From the NCBI GenBank assembly GCA_023253295.1, contig JALRGZ010000175.1, positions 1 to 13,671 on the forward strand: DNA of 13,671 nt, in the 5' to 3' direction. Below the pieces are notes generated by a model. That model ran no database searches, had not been told where the DNA came from, and saw only the letters and a list, made by a program, of their open reading frames with translations. Of the stretch, positions 7,136-13,671 are shown piece by piece; position 1 is the stretch's first letter, and every line of letters begins with the position of its first letter. A program made the position numbers and the translations under genes. This DNA is from Flavobacterium sp. GTDB taxonomy: Bacteria > Bacteroidota > Bacteroidia > Flavobacteriales > Flavobacteriaceae.

Positions 7136-8239
7136 TTATTTACTATTTTCTAATTTTCTTTGATTAATGCGATTTTGCGCAACATTTAATGCTGATTGAT
7201 GAGTAGTAATACTGTTTTTTTCAGCAAAATCAATGATTTCTAATGTTGTATTATAGATATTTTCTGTTCTGCTAATAATTTCAGCTTTATCATAATGAGC
7301 AAGCTCTGCATAAACATTGATAATACCTCCGGCATTAATCAAGAAGTCTGGTGCATAAGTAATACCTCTTTCTTTCAAAATAGCCCCGTGAATATTTTCA
7401 TCTGCCAATTGATTATTAGCCGCACCCGCAATTACTTTTGCATTAATTTTATAAACAGTATCGTTATTAATAGTAGCCCCCATTGCACAAGGAGCGTAAA
7501 TATCCATATCCGTAGCGTATAGATCAGAACCTGTAAAGATTTTAGTGCTGTATTTAGCACTTACTTCATCTAATTTTTCTTTATTAATATCTGCGATAGT
7601 TACAAGTGCATCTTCTTTTGTCAAATAATCAACAAGAGCCTCACCTACGTGACCAATACCCTGAACTAAAATTTTCTTACCAGCCAAATTATCCGAACCA
7701 AATTGAGACTTAGCAGCTGCTTTCATCCCCATATAAACACCGTAAGCAGTCACAGGTGATGGATTTCCTGCTCCTCCTCTTGATTCTGAAATTCCAGTTA
7801 CATACGGAGTCACGTCTCTTACTAAATCCATATCACTTGTTTCCATCCCTACATCTTCGGCAGTGATATATTTTCCGCTTAATGAATGAACAAATTCACC
7901 AAATTTCCTCATCAACTCAGGAGTCTTTTGTGTTTTTACATCGCCTATAATTACTGCTTTTCCTCCTCCAATATTCAAACCTGTAATAGCTGATTTAAAT
8001 GTCATTCCACGAGAAAGACGCAAAACATCGTTTAAAGCATCCCATTCACTAGCATAATTAAACATACGAGTCCCTCCTAAAGCTGGTCCCATTACAGTAT
8101 TATGAATACCAATAATTGCTTTTAAACCTGTATCTTTGTCATTACAAAACACAACTTGTTCATGATCATTAAATGATAATTGCCCAAAAACAGGATCCAT
8201 TTTTTTTAGTTCCTTTTCTGTTACGAAAGTAGCATCCAT
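7136..8239 (-). CDS. Leucine dehydrogenase (Glu/Leu/Phe/Val dehydrogenase family)
   Basis: NAD-dependent oxidative deamination of leucine, and probably other branched-chain amino acids, to the 2-oxo acid and ammonia. From the chosen start it has 367 residues, the normal family length. Visible features: GPALGGTRM at 51-59 (substrate-side glycine loop), FKSAITGLNIGGGKAVIIG at 81-99 with the active-site Lys94, AEDVGMETSDMD at about 124-135, GNPSPVTAYGVYMG, the Rossmann fingerprint VQGIGHVGEALVDYL, PCAMGATIN, AGAANNQLAD and PDFLINAGGIINVYAE. The frame is open up to 8293, but that would place the start at the promoter-like box (8291-8298). The ATG at 8239 gives MDATFVTEKELKKMDPVFGQ and is preferred. 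Substrate preference between Leu and Val cannot be settled from sequence alone. It is a single-gene unit with its own terminator. Confidence 0.92.
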   Translation of the reverse strand: MDATFVTEKELKKMDPVFGQLSFNDHEQVVFCNDKDTGLKAIIGIHNTVMGPALGGTRMFNYASEWDALNDVLRLSRGMTFKSAITGLNIGGGKAVIIGDVKTQKTPELMRKFGEFVHSLSGKYITAEDVGMETSDMDLVRDVTPYVTGISESRGGAGNPSPVTAYGVYMGMKAAAKSQFGSDNLAGKKILVQGIGHVGEALVDYLTKEDALVTIADINKEKLDEVSAKYSTKIFTGSDLYATDMDIYAPCAMGATINNDTVYKINAKVIAGAANNQLADENIHGAILKERGITYAPDFLINAGGIINVYAELAHYDKAEIISRTENIYNTTLEIIDFAEKNSITTHQSALNVAQNRINQRKLENSK

Positions 8240-8290
8240 AGCGTTAGTTTTTTTTAGATAATATTTTACGAATTCGTCAAAAAGACTAAT

Positions 8291-8298
8291 CAAAACTA
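8291..8298 (-). promoter_or_regulatory. Candidate -7 element of the leucine dehydrogenase promoter
   Basis: The minus strand reads TAGTTTTG, an exact TAnnTTTG match, 51 bases before the preferred ATG at 8239. There is no obvious TTTG at the expected -33 position. The dyad at 8359-8378 lies about 60 bases further upstream. Confidence 0.35.
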
Positions 8299-8358
8299 AT
8301 TAAAAAAAACACATATCCTATTTTTAAAAGCGATATTTTTATAATTTTTTAAAATAAC

Positions 8359-8378
8359 TGAATTATTTCAATAATTCA
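8359..8378. promoter_or_regulatory. Perfect 9-2-9 dyad, possible operator
   Basis: TGAATTATT, two bases, then its exact reverse complement AATAATTCA. The two-base centre is too short for a stable RNA loop, so a dimeric DNA-binding protein is a better explanation than a terminator. It lies in the gap between two divergent genes, 120 bases upstream of the leucine dehydrogenase start and 66 bases before the ABC exporter start. Chance is not excluded in such AT-rich DNA. Confidence 0.4.
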
Positions 8379-8443
8379 AAAATCAAATAAAAACAAGATT
8401 TAAATAAAAAAAATAGCATTTCAACATAGAATGTCTTAAAAAA

Positions 8444-10204
8444 ATGAAAGAATTACTCTATTTAAATAAATACTTCATCAAATACAAATACCATTTTTTA
8501 CTAGGTATTTTATTCACAATAATCGCACAAATCTTCATGCTCTTCACCCCAAAATTGATCAGCAAGTCATTTTTAGCGATAGAAACATTCTCAAAAGACA
8601 CAACAATCTCGACATCAACAATACAACAAGAATTAATTTCAAACATTCTTCTTATTGTTGCCACATCTATAATTGCCGGTTTTCTTACATTCTTAATGCG
8701 TCAAACATTAATTGTAATGTCTCGCCGTATAGAGTTTGACTTAAAAAATGAGGTTTTTAGACAATATGAAAACTTAACACAAAACTTTTACAAAAGAAAT
8801 CGCACTGGTGATTTAATGAATCGCATTAGCGAAGACGTTTCAAAAGTAAGAATGTATGTAGGACCAGCTGTTATGTACACTATCAACACCTTCATCCGCT
8901 TTACCATTGTGATTATATACATGTATAAAGTCTCCCCATTATTAACCCTATACACACTTTTACCTCTTCCAATTTTATCCTATGTTATCTTTAAATTAAG
9001 CACCGAAATCAACAGGCGAAGTACTACTTTCCAGCAATATTTATCAAAAGTTTCAAGTTTTACACAAGAAATATTTTCAGGTATTCGTGTTATAAAAGCG
9101 TATTCTTTGGAAAATCAACATCAAGATAACATGCAGGCTCTTGCTCTGGAAAGCAAAAATAAAAGCATGAATTTAGCCCGTGTACAATCCTTATTCGGAC
9201 CTTTAATGATTGCTCTTATTGGAATCAGCAATTTAGTAGTAGTATACGTTGGCGGACTAATGTACATCAACGGAACCTTAAAAAGCATCGGAACGATTGC
9301 CGAATTCATACTTTACATCAACATGTTAACTTGGCCTGTAGCTTCATTAGGTTGGATTTCCTCAATGGTTCAGGAAGCCGAAGCATCCCAAAAAAGGATC
9401 AATGAATTTTTAAAAATTGAACCGGAGATAAAAAACAACAATCCTGAAAAATCAAAAATAGATGGCACAATCATATTTGACAATGTGAGTTTTACTTATG
9501 AAGATACTAATATTACAGCACTTCAAAACATTTCATTCACTATCCATAAAGGAGAAACACTAGCCATATTAGGAAAAACAGGGTCCGGAAAATCTACCAT
9601 TCTTTCTTTAATATCCAGAATGTATGATGTATCCAATGGCACCATAAAAATCGACAAACAAGAAATTAGCCAACTCAACTTATTCGACCTAAGAAACAGC
9701 ATTGGAATTGTTCCGCAAGATGCTTTTTTATTTTCCGATACTATCAAAAACAATATCAAATTCGGAAAAGAAGACGCCAGCCATGAAGAAGTAATCACAG
9801 CTGCTAAAAATGCAGTAGTCCATGAAAACATTCAAGGTTTTAACAAAGAATACGATACCATTTTAGGAGAAAGAGGAATCACACTTTCCGGAGGACAAAA
9901 ACAACGTGTTTCGATTGCCAGAGCTATTATCAAAAACCCTCCTATTTTACTTTTTGATGATTGTCTTTCAGCCGTTGACACCGAAACAGAAGAAGCTATT
10001 TTAAACAACCTAAGTACTATTTGCAAAGACAAAACCACTATTATTGTGAGCCACAGAGTCTCATCTGCAAAAAATGCCGATAAAATAATTATTCTTGAAG
10101 ACGGAAAGATTATTCAACAAGGTACTCATAACCAGTTAATAAATCAAGACGGTTATTATGCAAATCTTTATCTAAAACAACTTTCTGAAAAAGAATTACT
10201 ATAA
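8444..10204 (+). CDS. ABC exporter half-transporter (type IV fold, MsbA/MdlA-like)
   Basis: One polypeptide with a membrane domain (about 1-325, probably six helices, e.g. 15-36, 65-85, 140-160, 163-185, 250-275) and an ATPase domain (about 340-580). Normally two copies, or two different halves, pair up. ATPase motifs: A-loop Tyr352, Walker A GKTGSGKST at 377-385, Q-loop Gln425 in VPQDAFLF, signature LSGGQ at 481-485, Walker B ILLFD at 501-505, D-loop SAVD at 509-512 and switch His536 in IVSHR. The odd residue is Asp506, where the catalytic Glu normally follows Walker B. MdlA and BmrC halves of heterodimeric exporters also have Asp there, but no second ABC gene is adjacent. The substrate cannot be told (lipid, drug or peptide). 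There is no terminator before the PUR-family gene 72 bases downstream. Confidence 0.93.
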   Translation: MKELLYLNKYFIKYKYHFLLGILFTIIAQIFMLFTPKLISKSFLAIETFSKDTTISTSTIQQELISNILLIVATSIIAGFLTFLMRQTLIVMSRRIEFDLKNEVFRQYENLTQNFYKRNRTGDLMNRISEDVSKVRMYVGPAVMYTINTFIRFTIVIIYMYKVSPLLTLYTLLPLPILSYVIFKLSTEINRRSTTFQQYLSKVSSFTQEIFSGIRVIKAYSLENQHQDNMQALALESKNKSMNLARVQSLFGPLMIALIGISNLVVVYVGGLMYINGTLKSIGTIAEFILYINMLTWPVASLGWISSMVQEAEASQKRINEFLKIEPEIKNNNPEKSKIDGTIIFDNVSFTYEDTNITALQNISFTIHKGETLAILGKTGSGKSTILSLISRMYDVSNGTIKIDKQEISQLNLFDLRNSIGIVPQDAFLFSDTIKNNIKFGKEDASHEEVITAAKNAVVHENIQGFNKEYDTILGERGITLSGGQKQRVSIARAIIKNPPILLFDDCLSAVDTETEEAILNNLSTICKDKTTIIVSHRVSSAKNADKIIILEDGKIIQQGTHNQLINQDGYYANLYLKQLSEKELL

Positions 10205-10207
10205 ATC

Positions 10208-10238
10208 TTGCTTAATACATATATTTTTATCATTTTTG
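10208..10238 (+). promoter_or_regulatory. Candidate promoter of the PUR-family gene
   Basis: TTG at 10208-10210, 20 bases, then CATTTTTG at 10231-10238, seven of eight to TAnnTTTG. The leader would be about 33 bases. Since no terminator follows the ABC exporter, read-through is an alternative. Confidence 0.25.
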
Positions 10239-10276
10239 GTTTCAATTAACAACCATATTATTGTATAGAACGGATT

Positions 10277-10660
10277 ATGAGAGAAAATGACATGTTAGAA
10301 AAAGAAGAAATCTTTTCTAAAGTTTTACGTGCAGGAAGAAGAACTTATTTCTTCGATGTGAGAGCTACTAAAGCTGATGATTACTATATTACCATTACAG
10401 AAAGCAAAAAGTTCACTGAAGAAGACGGATCTTTTCATTTCAAAAAACACAAAATATATTTGTACAAAGAAGACTTTGCTGCATTCACAGAAATCCTTGG
10501 AGAAATGACTTCTTATGTTTTAAATCACAAAGGAGAAGAAGTAATTTCAGAAAGACATCAAAAAGATTTCAAAAAAGAATACGCAACTGATAAATTAAGT
10601 ATTGAAGACGGTGTTCCTCAAATATCTAATTTCACCGATATTGATTTTGACGATATTTAA
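10277..10660 (+). CDS. PUR-family nucleic-acid-binding protein (DUF3276)
   Basis: A small cytoplasmic protein of 127 residues in the bacterial PUR-alpha-like family, whose studied member in Borrelia binds DNA and RNA. The PUR repeat is recognisable: IFSKVLRAGRRTYFFDVRAT (about 12-31), DDYYITITESKKF (34-46) with a KKHKIYLYKEDFAAFTEIL helix (56-74), then an acidic C-terminal tail ending in FTDIDFDDI. The strongly basic strand next to aromatic residues is what binds single-stranded nucleic acid in this family. The target here is unknown. The start MRENDMLEKEEIF matches my memory of Flavobacterium homologues; Met6 is the alternative. It ends at a strong terminator. Confidence 0.9.
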   Translation: MRENDMLEKEEIFSKVLRAGRRTYFFDVRATKADDYYITITESKKFTEEDGSFHFKKHKIYLYKEDFAAFTEILGEMTSYVLNHKGEEVISERHQKDFKKEYATDKLSIEDGVPQISNFTDIDFDDI

Positions 10661-10692
10661 TATTCATCAAACTTTTAAAGGTTAAAATTTAT

Positions 10693-10723
10693 AAAGTCCA
10701 AAAATCATCGGTTTTTGGACTTT
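10693..10723 (+). terminator. Rho-independent terminator after the PUR-family gene
   Basis: A 12-bp perfect stem pairs 10693-10704 with 10712-10723 (AAAGTCCAAAAA with TTTTTGGACTTT) around a 7-base loop, followed by T. It also shows that an in-frame ATG at 10715 is not the start of the next gene, because that ATG lies within the 3' arm. Confidence 0.88.
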
Positions 10724-10747
10724 TTCATTAATAAAAAATTCCAAACT

Positions 10748-11653
10748 ATGAATTTAACAACCATTAATTGGCAAGAAATCACAAGCAAATACATAAATGA
10801 ATACAGCGAACTAATTATCCCTTGGCTTTTAACGAGTGGTGTTAAAATTATTTTCATTACCAGTATAGCATATTTTCTAAACAAAATACTAAGTCGTTTT
10901 ATCGAAAAAGCGGTTCGTATAGCCGTAAGACCCGACAAATACTCTTCGAAAGAAGCCGAAGAAAAAAGAGAAAACACCCTAATCCAGATATTTTCCACCT
11001 CATCAAAAATTGCTATTTTATGCATTACAGCCTTAATGGTTCTTGAAGAATTTGGAATCGAAATAGGTCCTATCCTTGCAGCTGCCGGAATTGTAGGTTT
11101 GGCATTCGGTTTTGGAGGGCAATACCTTATTCGTGATATTATCTCAGGACTTTTTATTATTCTCGAAAATCAATACCGTGTGGGTGACGTTGTCAATTTA
11201 GATTTGGCTAGTGGAAAAGTAGAACAAATCAGCTTACGCAAAACTACATTAAGAGACATTGATGGAACGGTTCATCATATTCCTCACGGAGAAATTAAAA
11301 AAGTTTCTAACCTTTCCAATGAATTCTCAAGAATCAACATTAACATTGGAGTGGGATACAGTACCGATATCGAACATGTAATTGCTGTAATTAATAAAAT
11401 AGGAAACGACTTAGCTAACGCCCCACAATGGAAAGATTTCATTATTCAGCCACCACAGTTCTTACGTATCGATGAATTTGCCGATTCTTCAATAGTTTTA
11501 AAAATATTAGGAGAAAGCCTTCCTGACAAAAAATGGGACATTACCGGCGAACTCAGAAAAAGAATCAAAATAACTTTTGACAAGGAAGGAATTGAAATTC
11601 CATTCCCTCAATTAGTTGTTCATAAAGCTGCCGAAACTTTAGAAACAAAATAA
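10748..11653 (+). CDS. Mechanosensitive ion channel, MscS family
   Basis: A membrane channel that opens under membrane tension and releases solutes during hypo-osmotic shock. From the chosen start it has 301 residues, close to E. coli MscS (286). Predicted membrane segments are TM1 at about 22-44, TM2 at about 84-102, and the pore helix TM3 at about 106-140 with the Ala/Gly-rich packing pattern GPILAAAGIVGLAFGFGGQY, leading into LIRDIISGLFIILENQYRVGDVV, the start of the beta domain. The cytoplasmic domain includes TTLRDIDGTVHHIPHGEI and ends with FPQLVVH. The in-frame ATG at 10715 lies inside the preceding terminator, so 10748 (MNLTTINWQEI) is chosen. It is a single-gene unit with its own terminator; no promoter is obvious in the short leader. 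Confidence 0.93.
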   Translation: MNLTTINWQEITSKYINEYSELIIPWLLTSGVKIIFITSIAYFLNKILSRFIEKAVRIAVRPDKYSSKEAEEKRENTLIQIFSTSSKIAILCITALMVLEEFGIEIGPILAAAGIVGLAFGFGGQYLIRDIISGLFIILENQYRVGDVVNLDLASGKVEQISLRKTTLRDIDGTVHHIPHGEIKKVSNLSNEFSRININIGVGYSTDIEHVIAVINKIGNDLANAPQWKDFIIQPPQFLRIDEFADSSIVLKILGESLPDKKWDITGELRKRIKITFDKEGIEIPFPQLVVHKAAETLETK

Positions 11654-11659
11654 CTTTTT

Positions 11660-11684
11660 AAGCCTGAAATTAGTTTTCAGGCTT
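11660..11684 (+). terminator. Rho-independent terminator after the MscS gene
   Basis: A 10-bp perfect stem pairs 11660-11669 with 11675-11684 (AAGCCTGAAA with TTTCAGGCTT) around a 5-base loop, followed by TTT. It begins seven bases past the stop codon. Confidence 0.88.
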
Positions 11685-11764
11685 TTTATTTACCAATTCT
11701 TTATCACACAAGCCCATTCCTTTTTTGTAACTTAGTACTACAATAACCACAAAAAAAACTTCTC

Positions 11765-12568
11765 ATGAAAACTCCTATTGTACCTGTAAGCTGGCTTAAA
11801 GAAAACCTTGACAACCCCGAGTTGATAATTCTGGATGCTGTTTTAGACAGTCCTCCACATGATTTACAAATCATTGGCGCACGTACTTTTGATATTAAAA
11901 ATAAATTTAGCGATACCTCTATCTCTTTACCTAACACCTTACCTCAACCAGAAGCTTTTGCAGAAGAAGCCAGAAAACTGGGGATAAATAAACACAGTAA
12001 AATAGTTGTTTACGACACCAAAGGAATCTATTCCAGCCCAAGAGCCTGGTATTTGTTTAAAAGTATGGGACATGAAAATGTCTGGGTGTTGGACGGCGGA
12101 TTTCCAGCCTGGGAAAAAGAAGGCTGTGCTATTCAAAAAACAAGTTCTCAATCATTTACTAAAGGTGACTTTGAAGCTCATTTCAAACCGGAAATGTTTA
12201 AAAACAAATTTCAGCTTTTAAGCAATCTCACTTCAAAAGAAGCCGTAGTGATTGACGCCCGTTCATCAGATCGTTTTAATGCCGAGACCGAAGAACCTCG
12301 AGAAGGCTTACGAAGTGGACATATTCCAAATGCCGTGAACCTCCCTTTTACAAAAGTTTTAAAAGACGGTCATTATTTACCTAAAGAAGAATTAAAACAA
12401 ATTTTACCGCATCAGGATCAAAACTTATATTTTTCCTGCGGTTCCGGTATTACTGCTTGTATTAATCTTATTGCTTACGAATTAATCTTAAACAATTCCC
12501 CTAAAGCCATTTATGATGGTTCCTGGACCGAATGGGGACAAGATCACAACCTCCCTATTGAGAAATAA
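11765..12568 (+). CDS. Sulfurtransferase with two rhodanese domains (mercaptopyruvate type)
   Basis: Transfers sulfur from 3-mercaptopyruvate or thiosulfate to an acceptor through a persulfide on the active-site Cys. The 267 residues hold two rhodanese domains: an inactive N-terminal one (about 1-125, with VVYDTKGIYSSPRAWYLFK and VWVLDGGFPAWEKEG) and the catalytic C-terminal one (about 145-267, with VIDARSSDRFNAETEEPREG, SGHIPNAVNLPF and CGSGITAC at 225-232). The loop from Cys225, CGSGIT, is the form typical of mercaptopyruvate sulfurtransferases rather than thiosulfate rhodaneses, which usually have CRKGVT. No signal peptide, so it is cytoplasmic. It converges on csaA with only 13 bases between stop codons and no conventional terminator. 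Confidence 0.92.
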   Translation: MKTPIVPVSWLKENLDNPELIILDAVLDSPPHDLQIIGARTFDIKNKFSDTSISLPNTLPQPEAFAEEARKLGINKHSKIVVYDTKGIYSSPRAWYLFKSMGHENVWVLDGGFPAWEKEGCAIQKTSSQSFTKGDFEAHFKPEMFKNKFQLLSNLTSKEAVVIDARSSDRFNAETEEPREGLRSGHIPNAVNLPFTKVLKDGHYLPKEELKQILPHQDQNLYFSCGSGITACINLIAYELILNNSPKAIYDGSWTEWGQDHNLPIEK

Positions 12569-12579
12569 GAGAAAAACAC

Positions 12580-12636
12580 TGTTATCCTATTCGTAAACCG
12601 TTTTCAATTTTATAATCAGGAGCCAATAGGATAACA
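12580..12636 (-). repeat. 11-bp perfect inverted repeat at the csaA 3' end
   Basis: TGTTATCCTAT (12580-12590) and ATAGGATAACA (12626-12636) are exact reverse complements 35 bases apart, spanning the last codons and stop of csaA. On the minus strand the distal arm is followed by GTGTTTTTCTC, so a csaA transcript could fold into a long-looped hairpin with a U-rich end. It is an atypical terminator candidate, and chance is possible. Confidence 0.35.
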
Positions 12637-12923
12637 TCTCCTTCTTGACCAACTGCTCCCAAAACCAAACATTCGCTCATAAATTTACCGATTTGTTTTT
12701 TAGGAAAATTAACCACAGCCACTATCTGTCGATTTAACAATTGTTCTTTGGAATAACGTTTGGTGATTTGTGCAGAAGTTTTTCTAATTCCAATTACCTC
12801 ACCAAAATCAATAGTTAGCTGAAAAGCAGGTTTTCGGGCTTCGGGAAAATCATTTACAGTGATGATTGTCCCCACATGCATCGCTACTTTTTCAAATTCT
12901 GGCCAGGTTAAATTAGTATCCAT
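12582..12923 (-). CDS. csaA: CsaA-type tRNA-binding-domain protein
   Basis: A small protein made of a single OB-fold tRNA-binding domain, as in CsaA (reported as a chaperone-like, export-linked protein in Bacillus) and the C-terminus of some Met-tRNA synthetases. The 113 residues fit CsaA length. Recognisable positions are FEKVAMHVGTIITVNDFPEARKPAF (10-34), IDFGEVIGIRKTSAQITKRYS (38-58), NRQIVAVVNFPKKQIGKFMSECLVLGA (64-90) and a C-terminal strand. Whether it binds tRNA or acts as a chaperone cannot be told. It diverges from the thioredoxin-like gene across 93 bases. Confidence 0.92.
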   Translation of the reverse strand: MDTNLTWPEFEKVAMHVGTIITVNDFPEARKPAFQLTIDFGEVIGIRKTSAQITKRYSKEQLLNRQIVAVVNFPKKQIGKFMSECLVLGAVGQEGDVILLAPDYKIENGLRIG

Positions 12924-12947
12924 AAAATTTCATAATTCATTATTTTT

Positions 12948-12955
12948 CAAAATTA
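12948..12955 (-). promoter_or_regulatory. Candidate -7 element of the csaA promoter
   Basis: The minus strand reads TAATTTTG, an exact TAnnTTTG match, 24 bases before the csaA ATG. A TTG at 12978-12980 is 22 bases further upstream, slightly beyond the usual spacing. Confidence 0.35.
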
Positions 12956-13016
12956 GTTTATAACACTCAAATAGTTTCAATTTTAGTAACTTTAACCTCA
13001 AATTAATTTTAGCAAA

Positions 13017-13577
13017 ATGGCACGAACCCCTTCCAATATGATTGACTTAGGAACTATTGCTCCTGAATTTCGTTTAAAAGATACCGTATCTGATAATTAC
13101 TTCTCTTTTTCAGACTTAAAAGGAGACAAGGGAACATTAGTATTTTTTATTTGCAATCACTGTCCTTTTGTGCATCATGTAATTGAAGAAGTCGTCCGGA
13201 TTGGCAATGATTATCGAGTTCAAGGGATAGGCATTATCGCTATTTCCAGTAATGACGTAATCAATTATCCACAAGACGCACCTGAATTAATGACCGAATT
13301 TGCATTCGAAAATAAATTTGAATTTTCTTATTTGTATGACGAAACTCAGGAAGTAGCCAAAGCTTACAACGCAGCCTGCACTCCTGATTTTTATCTGTTT
13401 GACAATCAAGACAAATTAGTATATCGTGGCCAACTGGACGATAGCCGCCCCGGAAATGGAATTCCTTTAAGCGGAAGTGATTTACGTGGCGCCATTGATA
13501 GTATTTTATACAATCGCATCATTAATCCTAATCAAAAACCAAGTATTGGCTGTAATATTAAGTGGAAAACTGTTTAG
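13017..13577 (+). CDS. Thioredoxin-fold redoxin (AhpC/TSA-like) with a CxxC site
   Basis: A cytoplasmic thiol-disulfide protein; its substrate is unknown. It has 186 residues and no signal peptide. The thioredoxin-fold landmarks are present: APEFRLKDTVSDNYFSFSDL (15-34), LVFFICNHCPFVHHVIEEV (41-59) with the active-site pair Cys46 and Cys49 (CNHC), IGIIAISSNDVINYPQDAPE at about 81-100, FEFSYLYDETQEVAKAYNA, and the cis-proline region ACTPDFYLFD followed by YRGQLDDSRPGNG. It ends PSIGCNIKWKTV, which resembles the full-length end of relatives, so the repeat that begins one base after the TAG stop has not truncated it. An imperfect TAACTTTA box at 12987-12994 may be part of its promoter. Confidence 0.9.
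   Translation: MARTPSNMIDLGTIAPEFRLKDTVSDNYFSFSDLKGDKGTLVFFICNHCPFVHHVIEEVVRIGNDYRVQGIGIIAISSNDVINYPQDAPELMTEFAFENKFEFSYLYDETQEVAKAYNAACTPDFYLFDNQDKLVYRGQLDDSRPGNGIPLSGSDLRGAIDSILYNRIINPNQKPSIGCNIKWKTV

Positions 13578-13671
<94 letters not shown>

Noticed and set aside
10715..10747. Upstream start for the MscS gene (MDFFINKKFQT...)
   Set aside because: The ATG lies within the 3' arm of the preceding terminator hairpin. The ATG at 10748 fits the family.

Overview
This 13.7 kb window reads as ordinary chromosomal sequence from a low-GC member of the Bacteroidota, most likely Flavobacterium or a close relative. The reasons are AT-rich intergenic DNA, TAnnTTTG-type -7 promoter elements, almost no Shine-Dalgarno sequences, and protein families typical of that group: a DUF5723 protein, a long NusB, a PUR/DUF3276 protein and a Bacteroidota-type leucine dehydrogenase. 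The genus is inferred from remembered family resemblance; no search was run.

Layout. Positions 1-3130 are all minus strand: pyrD, then HMG-CoA lyase, then a small lipoprotein overlapping by one base a DUF5723 exported protein that runs off the left edge. From 3183 the strand switches to plus: a DUF1003 membrane protein, peptidase T and a strikingly lysine-rich protein. This converges on the minus-strand nusB-yajC pair. Leucine dehydrogenase is next on the minus strand and diverges from a plus-strand ABC exporter across an AT-rich gap holding a perfect 20-bp dyad. The plus strand continues with the PUR-family protein, an MscS-type channel and a mercaptopyruvate-type sulfurtransferase. The sulfurtransferase converges on csaA, and csaA diverges from a thioredoxin-fold protein. 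The right edge is a perfect 7-bp tandem repeat starting directly after that last stop codon. No gap between genes exceeds 300 bases, and I saw no tRNA, rRNA, CRISPR array, insertion sequence or phage gene.

How the genes work together. Most units are single genes or pairs of housekeeping function: pyrimidine synthesis (pyrD), peptide turnover (pepT), transcription and secretion (nusB-yajC), osmotic protection (MscS), sulfur transfer, and protein or redox quality control (csaA, thioredoxin-like). Leucine dehydrogenase and HMG-CoA lyase are the first and last dedicated steps of leucine breakdown and lie about 5 kb apart, though not in one operon. Six hairpin terminators separate the units, and two of them show that the longest possible reading frame starts too far upstream (HMG-CoA lyase and MscS).

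I found no convincing new multi-gene system. The points most worth a second look are the ABC exporter with Asp instead of Glu after Walker B and no partner gene beside it, the dyad in front of it, the near-leaderless HMG-CoA lyase promoter, the acidic/poly-lysine protein, and the heptanucleotide repeat.
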